The notes: a model not told the origin generated them from the sequence alone. Shown: positions 38,892-48,446, counted from the stretch's first letter. The stretch is 64,000 nt of DNA from Pseudomonas fluorescens (GCF_902498195.1 NZ_CABVIY010000002.1:868001-932000), one strand, 5' to 3'. Numbers and translations are program-made.

Positions 38892-39874
38892 TGGACAGCG
38901 TCGATCTGAACGTTCTGCGCAGCGTGCTGGAATGGCGCCGCGCCGGTCAGCGGGTGGTGCTGTACAGCGTGGTCCAGACCTGGGGCACCGCGCCCCGGGC
39001 ACCTGGCGCCATGCTGGCCTTGCGCGAGGATGGCGTAGTGATTGGCTCGGTGTCAGGCGGTTGCGTTGAGGACGACCTGATCGCGCGATTGCATGACGGT
39101 CGCATCCCTACGGACGGTCCGCCCGTGCAACTGATCACCTACGGTGTGACCCGCGAAGAGGCCGCTCGCTTTGGTTTGCCATGCGGAGGCACGTTGCGCC
39201 TGACGGAGGAACGCGTCGGCGACCCGGCGTGGGTCGCACAATTACTGGCGCACTGCGAGGATCACCAGATCGTCGCCCGTTCGCTGGATATTGCGACCGG
39301 TGAAGTGGTTTTACAGCCAGCCGACAAGACGGATGTACTGACATTCGATGGCCGTACGCTTCGGGCGATTTACGGCCCGCGCTGGCGTTTGTTGCTGATC
39401 GGGGCGGGGCAACTGTCCCGCTATGTTGCCGAAATGGCCCGGTTACTGGATTTCGAAGTGCTGATCTGCGATCCACGCAGCGAGTTCGTCTACGGTTGGG
39501 AACCGCAGCACGGCCGATTCGTCTCGGGCATGCCCGACGAGGCGGTGCTGAACATCCAGACCGACGAGCGCACAGCCATCGTCGCCCTGACTCACGACCC
39601 GCGCCTGGATGACATGGCCTTGCTCACGGCCCTTGATTCCAGGGCCTTTTATGTCGGTGCGCTGGGTTCACGGGTCAACAGCCAGAAGCGCCGGGACAAC
39701 CTGGCGCAACTAGGCTTGTCTCGACAGGCCATCGAACGGCTGCACGGCCCGATCGGCTTGCACATCGGCAGCCATAGCCCGGCGGAAATTGCCTTGTCAT
39801 TGATGGCCGAGATTGTGGCAATCAAGAACGGCGTCGAGTTGAAACAGAAAAAGCCGTTGCGGGAGGGCGTATGA
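38891..39874 (+). CDS. XdhC/CoxI-family molybdenum cofactor maturation protein
   Basis: The 327-residue protein has the N-terminal XdhC/CoxI domain (GSVSGGCVEDDLIARL) and a C-terminal Rossmann domain (LLLIGAGQLSRYVAEMARLLDF...ALGSR). XdhC proteins bind Moco, promote its sulfuration and insert it in xanthine-oxidase-type enzymes. Its start shares one base with the Mo-subunit stop and it overlaps the next gene by four. Confidence 0.93.
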   Translation: MDSVDLNVLRSVLEWRRAGQRVVLYSVVQTWGTAPRAPGAMLALREDGVVIGSVSGGCVEDDLIARLHDGRIPTDGPPVQLITYGVTREEAARFGLPCGGTLRLTEERVGDPAWVAQLLAHCEDHQIVARSLDIATGEVVLQPADKTDVLTFDGRTLRAIYGPRWRLLLIGAGQLSRYVAEMARLLDFEVLICDPRSEFVYGWEPQHGRFVSGMPDEAVLNIQTDERTAIVALTHDPRLDDMALLTALDSRAFYVGALGSRVNSQKRRDNLAQLGLSRQAIERLHGPIGLHIGSHSPAEIALSLMAEIVAIKNGVELKQKKPLREGV

Positions 39875-40464
39875 GTGAACCCGTCGGTGTCATCGTCCTG
39901 GCGGCGGGGCAGGGCAGTCGGTTTCGCCAGGTGGCGGGCGATGACAGGGACAAGTTACTGGCCGATTGCACGGGGCGGGATGGCGTGGTCCGTTCGGTGA
40001 TCGAGCACGCACTGCTGAATGTGCCGACCGCGCTGGACAGGCGCGTGCTGGTGACGACAGCCGATCGGCCGCAAGTCATCCGTATGGCCAAGGCCTATGG
40101 CTGCGAGATCGTGCTGATCGAGTCAACCGGAATGGGCGACAGCATTGCGGCCGGGGTGGCGGCGTGTGCGGGGCTGGCTGGCTGGCTGATGGTGTTGGGG
40201 GATATGCCGTTCGTCCTCCCATCGAGCATCGAGCAGGTCGTTGCGCGGGTGGCGGATGATTGCATCAGCGTGCCGTTGCAGGAGGGTGAATTTGGGCATC
40301 CAGTGGGTTTCGGGCGCAGCTTTGGTCCGGAATTGATGGCGCTGTCGGGTGATCGGGGGGCAAAACCGCTGTTTGCCCAAGGGCGGGTGATTGAAGTGGC
40401 GGTGGATGATCCTGGCGTGTTGTGGGATGTGGATGTGCCCGAGAAGTTGGTGTTTAGGCTATAG
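39871..40464 (+). CDS. MocA-like molybdenum cofactor nucleotidyltransferase
   Basis: The 197-residue nucleotidyltransferase has the LAAGQGSRFRQV loop and LMVLGDMPFVLPSSI. Such proteins transfer CMP or GMP to molybdopterin; XdhC-linked MocA makes the MCD form used by xanthine-oxidase-family enzymes. The Lys of the usual SRxGxxK loop is displaced by a longer insert (VAGDDRDKLL), as in the DDxDK-containing subgroup. It is the last gene of the cassette. Confidence 0.9.
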   Translation: MSEPVGVIVLAAGQGSRFRQVAGDDRDKLLADCTGRDGVVRSVIEHALLNVPTALDRRVLVTTADRPQVIRMAKAYGCEIVLIESTGMGDSIAAGVAACAGLAGWLMVLGDMPFVLPSSIEQVVARVADDCISVPLQEGEFGHPVGFGRSFGPELMALSGDRGAKPLFAQGRVIEVAVDDPGVLWDVDVPEKLVFRL

Positions 40465-40465
40465 C

Positions 40466-40545
40466 AAAAAGATCGCAGCCTTCGGCATCTCCTACAGGGT
40501 GTACGCCATTTCAATGCAGGAGCTGCCGACGGCTGCGATCCTTTG
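40466..40545. repeat. Second-family palindromic repeat
   Basis: AAAAAGATCGCAGCCTTCGG with CATCTCCTACA, then the inverse TGCAGGAGCTGCCGACGGCT. It lies between convergent genes. Confidence 0.8.
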
Positions 40546-40555
40546 ACTGGACATA

Positions 40556-40592
40556 AAAAAGCCCCGCCTGGGTTCACCAGGCGGGGCTTCTT
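40556..40592. terminator. Bidirectional intrinsic terminator downstream of rne
   Basis: AAGCCCCGCCTGG-GTTCA-CCAGGCGGGGCTT is a perfect 13-bp stem with A- and T-rich flanks, serving rne on the minus strand. Confidence 0.9.
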
Positions 40593-40606
40593 ATTGGCTG
40601 GAGGAA

Positions 40607-43600
40607 TCAGACGAGGGGTTTAGGCTCGTGCTCTTTTTCCTGGGCCTGTTCGTGTTGCTCCACCGCGTCCTGAACGGAGCGAGGTGCTTCGTGGATCACG
40701 GACTCGGCAGGCTCGGCAACCACTTCGGCAACCGGGGCAGGTGCTGCCTCGACCACGTCAGCGACAATCGCTTCAGCCGGAGCAGCAGCGGCAGCCAGTT
40801 CGGCTTCTTTCTGCAGGCGCTCGGCTTCACGCTTGCGACGACGCACTTCACGTGGGTCGTTCGGCGCACGGCCACTTGGCGTCAGGCTGCTGACAGCGGC
40901 AGCTTCGACTACGGGAGCAGGCACTTCGGCAACCACCGGCGCTTCAACCGCCGGCGCAGGCTCGGCAGCGGCAACCACTGGCTCGGAGACCACGGCTTCA
41001 ACCACTTCGGCTTCAACGACGGGGGCGGGTGCTTCGGCAGCGGCTGGTTCGGCAACCCAGTTGAACGCGGTTTGCTCTTCGCGAACCTCGCGAACGGCTT
41101 CGGTCACGGTTTCGGTCACGGTTTCTGCGGCAATCACGGGTTCCGCGATGACGGCAGGTTCGGTGACCGCTTCAGCCACAGGCTGAGCTTCAGGGGCTGG
41201 CGCCAGTTCGATTTCCGGCGATGCGGTAGCTTCGACCGGTGTCGTCGCTTCAACGGCTGGCGCTTCGACTGGAGCAGTTTCCAGGCTGGCGGCAGTGGCG
41301 CGTTCGGCTTGCTCGTTGGCTTGGGCTTCGGCAGGAGCGCTGATCACGGAGCTGGCGACAGCAGCAGTCACCGCCAGGCCGGCGGCCAGGTCGGCAGCGC
41401 TTGGCGCTTCGCTGGTCTCGTTGGCGTCGCCGGACTCGGCATCATCCGAACCTTCGATCACGTTGCCATTGGCATCACGCTGACGCTCACGGCGGTTGCT
41501 GCGACGACGCTGACCACGCGAACGGCGGCGTGGGCGATCGCCTTCGGCGCCGTCCTGACCGTCTTCCTGCAGTTGCTCTTCGCTGGTTGGCAGCTCTTCT
41601 TCGGCAACGGCGGCAGCGGCTTGCTCGGCGCGCGGTTGACGTTCTTCACGCGGTGGGCGTGGAGCGCGTTCTTCGCGTGGCTGGCGGGCTGGACGCTCTT
41701 CAGCGGTCACAGCGGCAGCCGGAGCAGCATCCAGAGGTTCACGCAGTTCACGTACGCGTTCTTCACGCTCGCCACGTGGCTTGCGATCTTCACGTGGAGG
41801 GCGCGGAGCACGTTCTTCACGCGGTGCACGTGGCGCGCGTTCTTCGCGAGCGACGGCTGGCGTTTCTTCACGGACTTCACGGACTTCGCGCGGCTGACGC
41901 TCTTCGCGTGGTTCACGTGGTGCGCGCTCTTCACGCGGTGCACGTTCTTCGCGAGGCTTGCGTTCTTCGTCACGGCGACCGTTACGGTTGCGGGTCTGCT
42001 GACGACCGTTGCGACGCTCTTCGTTGCGAGCCGGACGCTCGGCGGCCGGTTTTTCAACCGCGACCGGAGCAGCTGGCTCTTCCTTGGTGGCGAACAGGCT
42101 CACCAGGGATTTCACCAGGCCTTTGAACAGGCTTGGCTCTGGCGCAGCCACTGGAGCGGCAACCGGAGCAACAACTTCAGTCGGCACCGGCGCATTGGCG
42201 CGGGCCGGTGCAGTCTTGACCGCGGCTTCCTGGCGAACCAGGGTGCGGGTCGCGGCGGCCGGCTGGACTTCTTCCACGTCGGCAGCGGCAGCGGCGATTT
42301 CGTAGCTGGACTGGTTGGTGGCGGCTTCCGGGCTGTCATCGCGCAGACGCTGGACTTCGAAATGCGGCGTTTCGAGGTGATCGTTCGGCAGAATGACGAT
42401 GCGGGCGCGGGTGCGCAGTTCGATCTTGGTGATCGAGTTGCGTTTTTCGTTGAGCAGGAACGCGGCCACCGGGATCGGCACCTGGGCACGAACTTCGGCG
42501 GTTCGGTCTTTCAGGGCTTCTTCTTCGATCAGGCGCAGGATCGCCAGCGACAGCGATTCAACATCGCGGATGATGCCGGTGCCGCTGCAACGCGGGCAAA
42601 CGATGCCGCTGCTTTCACCCAGGGATGGGCGCAGGCGCTGACGGGACATTTCCAGCAGGCCGAAGCGCGAGATGCGGCCGACTTGCACGCGAGCGCGGTC
42701 GGCTTCCAGGCATTCGCGGACTTTCTCTTCCACGGCGCGCTGGTTCTTGGCAGGGGTCATGTCGATGAAGTCGATGACGATCAGGCCGCCGATGTCGCGC
42801 AGGCGCAACTGACGGGCGATTTCTTCGGCGGCTTCAAGGTTGGTCTGCAGGGCGGTTTCTTCGATATCGCTGCCTTTGGTGGCGCGCGCCGAGTTGATGT
42901 CGATGGACACCAGGGCTTCGGTCGGATCGATCACGATGGAGCCGCCGGAAGGCAGTTCGACGACGCGCTGGAAAGCGGTTTCGATCTGGCTTTCGATCTG
43001 GAAGCGGTTGAACAGCGGAACGCTGTCTTCGTACAGCTTGATCTTGCTGGCGTACTGCGGCATCACCTGGCGGATGAACGTCAGGGCTTCGTCCTGGGCT
43101 TCAACGCTGTCGATCAGCACTTCGCCGATGTCCTGGCGCAGGTAATCGCGGATGGCGCGGATGATCACGTTGCTTTCCTGATAGATCAGGAATGGCGCGG
43201 AACGGTCCAGGGACGCTTCTTTGATGGCGGTCCACAGTTGCAGCAGGTAATCGAGGTCCCACTGCATTTCTTCGCTGCTGCGGCCCAGGCCGGCAGTGCG
43301 CACGATCAGGCCCATGTCGGCCGGTGCAACCAGGCCGTTCAGGGCTTCACGCAGTTCATTGCGCTCTTCGCCTTCGATGCGACGGGAAATACCGCCGGCA
43401 CGCGGGTTGTTCGGCATCAGCACCAGGTAACGACCGGCCAGGCTGATGAAGGTGGTCAGGGCTGCGCCCTTGTTGCCACGCTCTTCTTTTTCGACCTGAA
43501 CGATGACTTCCTGGCCTTCGCTCAGGACGTCCTTGATGTTGACGCGGCCTTCGGGGGCTTTCTTGAAGTATTCGCGGGAAATTTCTTTGAGGGGCAGGAA

Positions 43601-43798
43601 GCCGTGGCGCTCAGAGCCGAAATCGACAAAGGCAGCTTCAAGGCTTGGTTCGATGCGAGTGATCCGGCCTTTATAGATGTTGGCTTTCTTCTGCTCGCGT
43701 GCACCGGATTCGATGTCCAGGTCGTAGAGGCGCTGGCCATCTACCAGTGCAACACGCAACTCTTCGGGTTGAGTTGCGTTAATCAGCATTCTTTTCAT
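40607..43798 (-). CDS. rne: Ribonuclease E
   Basis: The 1063-residue endoribonuclease is the scaffold of the RNA degradosome. The catalytic half (1 to about 520) starts [20 protein letters not shown] and has the S1 domain, the metal-binding Asp300 ([13 protein letters not shown]) and Asp343 (VIDFIDMTP), and the zinc-link CPRC at 401-404. The C-terminal half is disordered: an Arg/Glu-rich RNA-binding stretch of repeated EERAPR/PREER units, then a long Ala/Val/Pro/Glu tract, ending near the conserved-looking [23 protein letters not shown] 43798 is the family start; no clear ribosome binding site precedes it. The leader is long and structured. Confidence 0.96.
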   Translation of the reverse strand: MKRMLINATQPEELRVALVDGQRLYDLDIESGAREQKKANIYKGRITRIEPSLEAAFVDFGSERHGFLPLKEISREYFKKAPEGRVNIKDVLSEGQEVIVQVEKEERGNKGAALTTFISLAGRYLVLMPNNPRAGGISRRIEGEERNELREALNGLVAPADMGLIVRTAGLGRSSEEMQWDLDYLLQLWTAIKEASLDRSAPFLIYQESNVIIRAIRDYLRQDIGEVLIDSVEAQDEALTFIRQVMPQYASKIKLYEDSVPLFNRFQIESQIETAFQRVVELPSGGSIVIDPTEALVSIDINSARATKGSDIEETALQTNLEAAEEIARQLRLRDIGGLIVIDFIDMTPAKNQRAVEEKVRECLEADRARVQVGRISRFGLLEMSRQRLRPSLGESSGIVCPRCSGTGIIRDVESLSLAILRLIEEEALKDRTAEVRAQVPIPVAAFLLNEKRNSITKIELRTRARIVILPNDHLETPHFEVQRLRDDSPEAATNQSSYEIAAAAADVEEVQPAAATRTLVRQEAAVKTAPARANAPVPTEVVAPVAAPVAAPEPSLFKGLVKSLVSLFATKEEPAAPVAVEKPAAERPARNEERRNGRQQTRNRNGRRDEERKPREERAPREERAPREPREERQPREVREVREETPAVAREERAPRAPREERAPRPPREDRKPRGEREERVRELREPLDAAPAAAVTAEERPARQPREERAPRPPREERQPRAEQAAAAVAEEELPTSEEQLQEDGQDGAEGDRPRRRSRGQRRRSNRRERQRDANGNVIEGSDDAESGDANETSEAPSAADLAAGLAVTAAVASSVISAPAEAQANEQAERATAASLETAPVEAPAVEATTPVEATASPEIELAPAPEAQPVAEAVTEPAVIAEPVIAAETVTETVTEAVREVREEQTAFNWVAEPAAAEAPAPVVEAEVVEAVVSEPVVAAAEPAPAVEAPVVAEVPAPVVEAAAVSSLTPSGRAPNDPREVRRRKREAERLQKEAELAAAAAPAEAIVADVVEAAPAPVAEVVAEPAESVIHEAPRSVQDAVEQHEQAQEKEHEPKPLV

Positions 43799-44435
43799 GT
43801 AGTACCGTCGGTTTCCGGGCTGCCGGAAACGGCGTTCGGCACACACGACTTCTCACGGTCGGTGTCAGGTGCGTCGGGAGTGGTTGGCCAATCCCGTGTC
43901 CAGCGATGTCCGGCCAATGTGGGCCTGCATCGCGACGTACGCGTCCTGCTTGCTGTGGCTACTTAAGCACTCAGTCAGGAGGAGGAATCAACCGGCGGCT
44001 GTGGACGAGATGAAGCGTCTTGATAAAGCCTAATGCTACACAGTCCAGCGGTTGTGCATCTCCACCCTACACGTATCCCTGATAATTCGGGTGCTGCCGC
44101 GCGCAGAATCCGCAGCGGGTTGGCATTTACCGTGAGCTCCGAAAGGGGAGGTCACGCATCATGGCTAATTTAGGCGTTGTTTCCGAAGCGTTCGCTCGGG
44201 GTCATTCGCAGCTGACTGCACTTTGTGAACTGGCCATGAATATGGGCTCGCATAGCGAGTGAAAACTCTGCTCTGCGGCGTGATTCAGGCCTCATGTCAC
44301 CTGCGCTTGTTACACCTGCAAACTCCACCGTTACGTAGCGAAAGCCCCGTAGGACGGCCTCGCGTCCTGGTGAATTGCGATGGTCAGGGCCGGTTTTTGA
44401 CCGTTGGTCCGCTGTCCAGGCCGCTTTTGGCGGCG
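43799..44435 (-). promoter_or_regulatory. Long rne 5' leader with start-proximal hairpin
   Basis: From the predicted start near 44435 the untranslated leader is about 637 bases. A perfect hairpin, GTTTCCGG-CAGC-CCGGAAAC on the message, lies at 43811-43830, 12 bases before the ATG. RNase E genes are autoregulated through 5' UTR structure in enterobacteria, and a pseudomonad motif (rne-II in Rfam) is known at this position. Assignment to that motif is inferred from location and was not folded or searched. Confidence 0.6.
44161..44262 (+). CDS. Candidate 33-residue ORF antisense to the rne leader
   Basis: ATG at 44161 is preceded by GGGGAGG with a nine-base spacer, an unusually good ribosome binding site. 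The product starts MANLGVVSEAFARGHSQLTA and ends GSHSE; it has no membrane segment. No convincing promoter was found in front of it. It may be chance inside the rne leader region. Confidence 0.3.
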   Translation: MANLGVVSEAFARGHSQLTALCELAMNMGSHSE

Positions 44436-44441
44436 TTCGCG

Positions 44442-44470
44442 ACTATAGCAGTAATGATTAAGTGCTTCAA
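44442..44470 (-). promoter_or_regulatory. Predicted rne promoter
   Basis: On the minus strand TTGAAG (44470-44465) and TATAGT (44447-44442) are 17 bases apart, a good sigma-70 match. Transcription would begin near 44435. Confidence 0.65.
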
Positions 44471-44483
44471 TTCCATAAAAAAT

Positions 44484-44492
44484 TGATATCAT
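44484..44492 (+). promoter_or_regulatory. Extended -10 of rluC
   Basis: TG-A-TATCAT ends seven bases before the rluC ATG, with no good -35. It predicts a transcript starting at or next to the start codon, and there is no ribosome binding site in front of that ATG. Confidence 0.5.
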
Positions 44493-44499
44493 CCGCGTC

Positions 44500-45462
44500 A
44501 TGACGACTACTGCCCCCTCGACCCCAGGCGTACAACTGCTTGAGGTCTCGCCGGAATATGCCGGCCAACGTATTGATAACTTCCTTCTCGCTCGGCTCAA
44601 AGGCGTGCCCAAGACCTTGATTTACCGCATTTTGCGCAAAGGCGAAGTGCGGGTGAACAAAGGTCGGATCAAGCCCGAATACAAGCTGCAGGCGGGCGAT
44701 ATCGTGCGCGTGCCGCCGGTTCGCGTGCCTGAGCGTGACGAGCCGGTGCCCCTGGCCCAAGGGCTGCTGCAGCGCCTCGAAGCCTCGATTGTCTATGAGG
44801 ACAAGGCGCTGATCGTGGTCAACAAGCCTTGCGGAATTGCCGTTCACGGCGGCAGTGGCCTGAATTACGGTGTGATCGAAGCATTCCGCCAGCTGCGGCC
44901 GGATTGCAAGGAGCTTGAGCTGGTTCATCGTCTCGACCGTGACACCTCCGGCCTGCTGATGATTGCCAAAAAACGCAGCATGCTGCGCCACTTGCACACA
45001 GCGTTGCGCGGCGATGGCGTCGACAAGCGCTACATGGCGCTGGTTCGCGGTAATTGGGCCTCTTCGATCAAGCAGGTCCGTGCCCCGCTGGGCAAGAGCA
45101 ATCTGCGTTCCGGTGAGCGTATGGTCGAGGTCGACGAGGAGGAGGGCAAGGAGTCGGTGACCGTGTTCAAGGTCCTGCGTCGCTTCGGTGACTTTGCCAC
45201 CATGATCGAGGCCAAGCCCATCACTGGTCGAACTCATCAGATTCGCGTCCATACCCTGCATGCCGGCCACTGCATTGCCGGTGACACCAAGTACGGCGAT
45301 GACGATTTCAGCAAGGAAATCCGTGACCTGGGCGGTAAGCGCCTGTTCCTGCACGCCTACATGCTGACTGTACCGCTGCCCGATGGTGGCGAGCTGAAGC
45401 TTCAGGCGCCCGTCGATGAGATGTGGGCCAAGACTGTGGAGCGCCTGAGTGCACCCTTCTGA
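44500..45462 (+). CDS. rluC: 23S rRNA pseudouridine synthase RluC
   Basis: The 320-residue enzyme modifies U955, U2504 and U2580 of 23S rRNA (E. coli numbering). It has an N-terminal S4 domain ([20 protein letters not shown]...VNKGRIKP) and the RluA-family catalytic domain with Asp in [11 protein letters not shown]. The start [20 protein letters not shown] matches the pseudomonad N terminus. It is divergent from rne, as in E. coli. Confidence 0.95.
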   Translation: MTTTAPSTPGVQLLEVSPEYAGQRIDNFLLARLKGVPKTLIYRILRKGEVRVNKGRIKPEYKLQAGDIVRVPPVRVPERDEPVPLAQGLLQRLEASIVYEDKALIVVNKPCGIAVHGGSGLNYGVIEAFRQLRPDCKELELVHRLDRDTSGLLMIAKKRSMLRHLHTALRGDGVDKRYMALVRGNWASSIKQVRAPLGKSNLRSGERMVEVDEEEGKESVTVFKVLRRFGDFATMIEAKPITGRTHQIRVHTLHAGHCIAGDTKYGDDDFSKEIRDLGGKRLFLHAYMLTVPLPDGGELKLQAPVDEMWAKTVERLSAPF

Positions 45463-46111
45463 TTACAAGCTGCTGGTTTTCGATTGGGATGGCACGCTGG
45501 CCGATTCCATTGGTCGGATTGTCGAAGCGATGCACGTGGCATCCGAGCGCTCCGGTTTTGCATTGCGCGATGATTTCGCTGTCAAGGGCATCATCGGCCT
45601 GGGGCTGCCCGAGGCGATCCGCACCTTGTATCCCGACATCGGCGATGCGGAGCTGGTAGCTTTTCGCCAGCACTATGCGGATCACTACATCGCTTCGGAG
45701 GCTGTGCCTTCGCCCTTGTTCGAGGGCGTGGTTGAGTCGATGGAGGCGTTTCGGGTCGAGGGTTATCACCTGGCGGTCGCGACCGGCAAGGCGCGTCGCG
45801 GGCTGGATCGGGTGCTGAAGTCCCATGGTTGGGAAGACTATTTTGATATCACGCGTGCGGCTGACGAAACCGCCAGCAAGCCGCATCCGTTGATGCTTGA
45901 ACAGATCCTTGCCCATTGCGAAGTTCGTCCGGAGCAGGCGCTGATGGTTGGCGACTCGTCCTTCGACTTGCAGATGGCGCGCAATGCGGGCATGGACTCG
46001 GTGGCTGTCAGCTATGGCGCCCAGTCGATCGAGGCACTGAAACTGTTCGAGCCACGGCTGGCCATTGATCGCTTTTCAGAATTGCATGCCTGGCTGAGTC
46101 AGCGGGCTTAA
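45449..46111 (+). CDS. HAD-superfamily hydrolase (phosphoglycolate phosphatase-like)
   Basis: The 220-residue HAD type IA protein has motif [10 protein letters not shown], the motif II Thr in [10 protein letters not shown], the motif III Lys in ASKPHP and motif [16 protein letters not shown] at 45449 overlaps the end of rluC by 14 bases and has GGAG seven bases upstream. The substrate is unknown; the rluC-HAD-S49 order is usual in pseudomonads. Confidence 0.93.
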   Translation: MHPSDYKLLVFDWDGTLADSIGRIVEAMHVASERSGFALRDDFAVKGIIGLGLPEAIRTLYPDIGDAELVAFRQHYADHYIASEAVPSPLFEGVVESMEAFRVEGYHLAVATGKARRGLDRVLKSHGWEDYFDITRAADETASKPHPLMLEQILAHCEVRPEQALMVGDSSFDLQMARNAGMDSVAVSYGAQSIEALKLFEPRLAIDRFSELHAWLSQRA

Positions 46112-46135
46112 TACGTTTTTGCTGGGGTAGATGGC

Positions 46136-47125
46136 ATGACCGACGAATGGAAAGCGCCCGCCAAGGCGAGCGCAGAGAACGGTGACGACAAAAGCTGGAA
46201 GCTGCTGGAAAAGACACTGCTGGCCGGTGTGCAAGAGCAGCGTCGGTCCCGTCGCTGGGGGATTTTCTTCAAGCTGCTGACCTTTGTTTACCTGTTCGGC
46301 GCGCTGCTCCTGTTCACGCCGCTGATGGATATGGAAAAGGCTGCCACTCGCAGCGGCAACTACACGGCGCTGATTGATGTGATCGGCGTGATCGCCGACA
46401 AGGAGCCGGCCAGCGCTGACAATATCGTGGGCAGCCTGCGCGCCGCCTTCGAGGATGACAAGGTCAAGGGCGTCATCCTGCGAATCAACAGTCCGGGTGG
46501 CAGCCCGGTGCAATCGGGTTACGTCTATGACGAGATTCGTCGTCTGCGTGGCCTGCACCCGGAAACCAAATTGTATGCTGTGATTTCGGATCTGGGTGCG
46601 TCCGGTGCCTATTACATCGCCAGCGCGGCCGATCAGATCTATGCCGACAAGGCGAGCCTGGTGGGTTCCATTGGTGTGACGGCGGCCGGCTACGGCTTCG
46701 TGGGCACCATGGAGAAGCTGGGGGTCGAGCGTCGCACCTACACCTCTGGTGAGCACAAATCGTTTCTTGATCCTTTTCAGCCACAGAAACCCGAGGAAAC
46801 AGCGTTCTGGCAGGGTGTGCTCGACACCACGCACAAGCAGTTCATCAACAGCGTCAAGCAGGGCCGTGGCGAGCGCCTGAAGGACAAGGAGCATCCGGAG
46901 CTGTTCTCCGGGCTGGTCTGGTCCGGTGAGCAGGCGCTGCCGCTGGGGTTGATCGATGGCCTGGGTAATGCCAGCTCCGTGGCGCGTGATGTGATCGGCG
47001 AGAAAGAACTGGTGGACTTCACTGTTCAGGAATCGCCGTTCGACCGCTTCTCGAAAAAGCTGGGTGCCAGCGTGGCGGAGCATTTGGCGATGTGGATGGG
47101 CTTTAACGGTCCATCGTTGCGCTAA
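46136..47125 (+). CDS. S49-family peptidase (SppA-like signal peptide peptidase)
   Basis: The 329-residue protein has an N-terminal membrane segment (FFKLLTFVYLFGALLLFTPL) and a periplasmic serine protease domain. The nucleophile Ser is in SDLGASGAYYIAS and the Lys in TSGEHKSFLDPF, giving the Ser/Lys dyad of SppA. RINSPGG is the family motif. It degrades released signal peptides or membrane protein fragments. It follows the HAD gene closely. Confidence 0.93.
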   Translation: MTDEWKAPAKASAENGDDKSWKLLEKTLLAGVQEQRRSRRWGIFFKLLTFVYLFGALLLFTPLMDMEKAATRSGNYTALIDVIGVIADKEPASADNIVGSLRAAFEDDKVKGVILRINSPGGSPVQSGYVYDEIRRLRGLHPETKLYAVISDLGASGAYYIASAADQIYADKASLVGSIGVTAAGYGFVGTMEKLGVERRTYTSGEHKSFLDPFQPQKPEETAFWQGVLDTTHKQFINSVKQGRGERLKDKEHPELFSGLVWSGEQALPLGLIDGLGNASSVARDVIGEKELVDFTVQESPFDRFSKKLGASVAEHLAMWMGFNGPSLR

Positions 47126-47139
47126 CGGTCCGGTTGCAT

Positions 47140-47217
47140 AAAAAGATCGCAGCCTTCGGCAGTTCCTACAGGAAGACATGAATCCTCGTAGGAGCTGCCG
47201 CAGGCTGCGATCTTTTG
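47140..47217. repeat. Second-family palindromic repeat
   Basis: AAAAGATCGCAGCCTTCGGC and CTGCCGCAGGCTGCGATCTT are inverted arms between convergent genes. A- and T-rich ends make terminator activity plausible. Confidence 0.8.
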
Positions 47218-47220
47218 CTT

Positions 47221-47799
47221 TCAGGGAATCTGCGCGCCTTCCGTCAGTAGCATGTCCACCAGGCGAATCAGTGGCAGGCCGACGAGGCTGGTCGCATCAG
47301 GGCCTTCGGTGCCCTGAAACAGGCTCACACCCAGGCCTTCAGCCTTGAAGCTGCCAGCGCAGTCGTAGGGTTGTTCTGCGTGCAGGTAGCGTTCGATGCG
47401 TGCGGTGTCGAGCGTGCGCATGTGTACGGTGAAGGGGATGCAGTCGACCTGGCAATGGCCGGTCTGGCTGTTGAGCAGGGCCAGCCCCGTGAGGAACGTC
47501 ACGCTGGTGCCGCTGGCGGCCAGCAGCTGTTCGCGGGCTTTTTCGAAGGTGTGTGGCTTGCCGATGATCCGGTCGCCGAGCACGGCGACCTGGTCAGAGC
47601 CGATGATCAGGTGGGCGCCATGGCGGGTCGCCAGCGCCCGCGCTTTTTGTTCGGCGAGGCGTTTTACCAGATCAACGGCACTCTCGCCTGGGCGATGGCT
47701 TTCGTCGATATCCGGCGAGCTGCAGGTGAACGGCAGTTGCAGGCGGGCCAGCAATTCCCGGCGATAAACCGAGCTGGAAGCGAGTAATAAAGGCAGCAT
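47221..47799 (-). CDS. Maf-family nucleoside triphosphate pyrophosphatase (YceF-like)
   Basis: The 192-residue protein has LASSSVYRRELLARL at the N terminus and GSDQVA and SFKAEG (catalytic region) further on. YceF-type Maf proteins hydrolyse m7GTP. ATG 47799 has GGAG six bases upstream; a longer in-frame version would run into the divergent promoter. It is divergent from yceD. Confidence 0.93.
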   Translation of the reverse strand: MLPLLLASSSVYRRELLARLQLPFTCSSPDIDESHRPGESAVDLVKRLAEQKARALATRHGAHLIIGSDQVAVLGDRIIGKPHTFEKAREQLLAASGTSVTFLTGLALLNSQTGHCQVDCIPFTVHMRTLDTARIERYLHAEQPYDCAGSFKAEGLGVSLFQGTEGPDATSLVGLPLIRLVDMLLTEGAQIP

Positions 47800-47868
47800 G
47801 TGTATCTCCGTCAGGCAGGTGCGGATTCTAGCGGAGGCTTGCAAGTGACGGACAGGGCTGAATTTCCT

Positions 47869-47896
47869 TTGACAAGGGCGGGTGCATCCCTATAAT
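47869..47896 (+). promoter_or_regulatory. Consensus sigma-70 promoter of yceD-rpmF
   Basis: TTGACA (47869-47874) and TATAAT (47891-47896) are both perfect, 16 bases apart. Only nine bases separate the -10 box from the yceD ATG, so the message should have essentially no leader. Confidence 0.85.
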
Positions 47897-47905
47897 GCTG
47901 CGCCT

Positions 47906-48433
47906 ATGTTGAATGACCCGATTCCACCTCACGTTGACCCGCGCAAATTGGCTGATCGTGGCACCACCCTTCAAGGTGAAATGCTGCTGGCCGATTTGGA
48001 GAGACTCTGCGACCCGCTTTCCGACAATGTCGGTACGGTGCAGGCTAAATTCGTTTTTGAACGAGATGAACGTAAATCTGTGGTGATCCACAGCTTTATC
48101 GACACTGAAGTCAAAATGGTTTGCCAGCGTTGTCTTGAGCTGGTCACCCTGCCGATCCATAGCGAATGCAGTTATGCTGTGGTGAAGGAGGGTGCGAATA
48201 CCCAGTCGTTGCCGAAAGGTTATGACGTGCTGGAACTGGGCGAAGATCCATTGGATCTGCAGTCACTGATCGAGGAGGAGCTTCTGCTCGCCTTGCCCAT
48301 TGTGCCTGCTCATCATCCGGAAGAATGCCAGCAGCCGGCGGGAGCAGATGAGCCCGAACCGAGCGAGGACGAGGTAACGCGGTCCAACCCGTTCAGTGTA
48401 TTGGCGCAGTTAAAGCGTGACCCAAACGTTTAG
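47906..48433 (+). CDS. yceD: DUF177 protein YceD
   Basis: The 175-residue protein begins MLNDPIPPHVDPRKLADRG and carries CQRCLELVTLP. YceD is linked to 23S rRNA/L32 assembly and is found before rpmF in most bacteria. ATG 47906 is the family start; there is no room for a ribosome binding site downstream of the promoter. Confidence 0.93.
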   Translation: MLNDPIPPHVDPRKLADRGTTLQGEMLLADLERLCDPLSDNVGTVQAKFVFERDERKSVVIHSFIDTEVKMVCQRCLELVTLPIHSECSYAVVKEGANTQSLPKGYDVLELGEDPLDLQSLIEEELLLALPIVPAHHPEECQQPAGADEPEPSEDEVTRSNPFSVLAQLKRDPNV

Positions 48434-48446
48434 GAGTTAATCAATT

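Noticed and set aside
40628..43966. 1112-codon open frame antisense to rne
   Set aside because: Low-complexity Phe/Gly/Ser/Arg product mirrors the rne codon bias and repeats; no start signal or domain, and rne is unmistakable.
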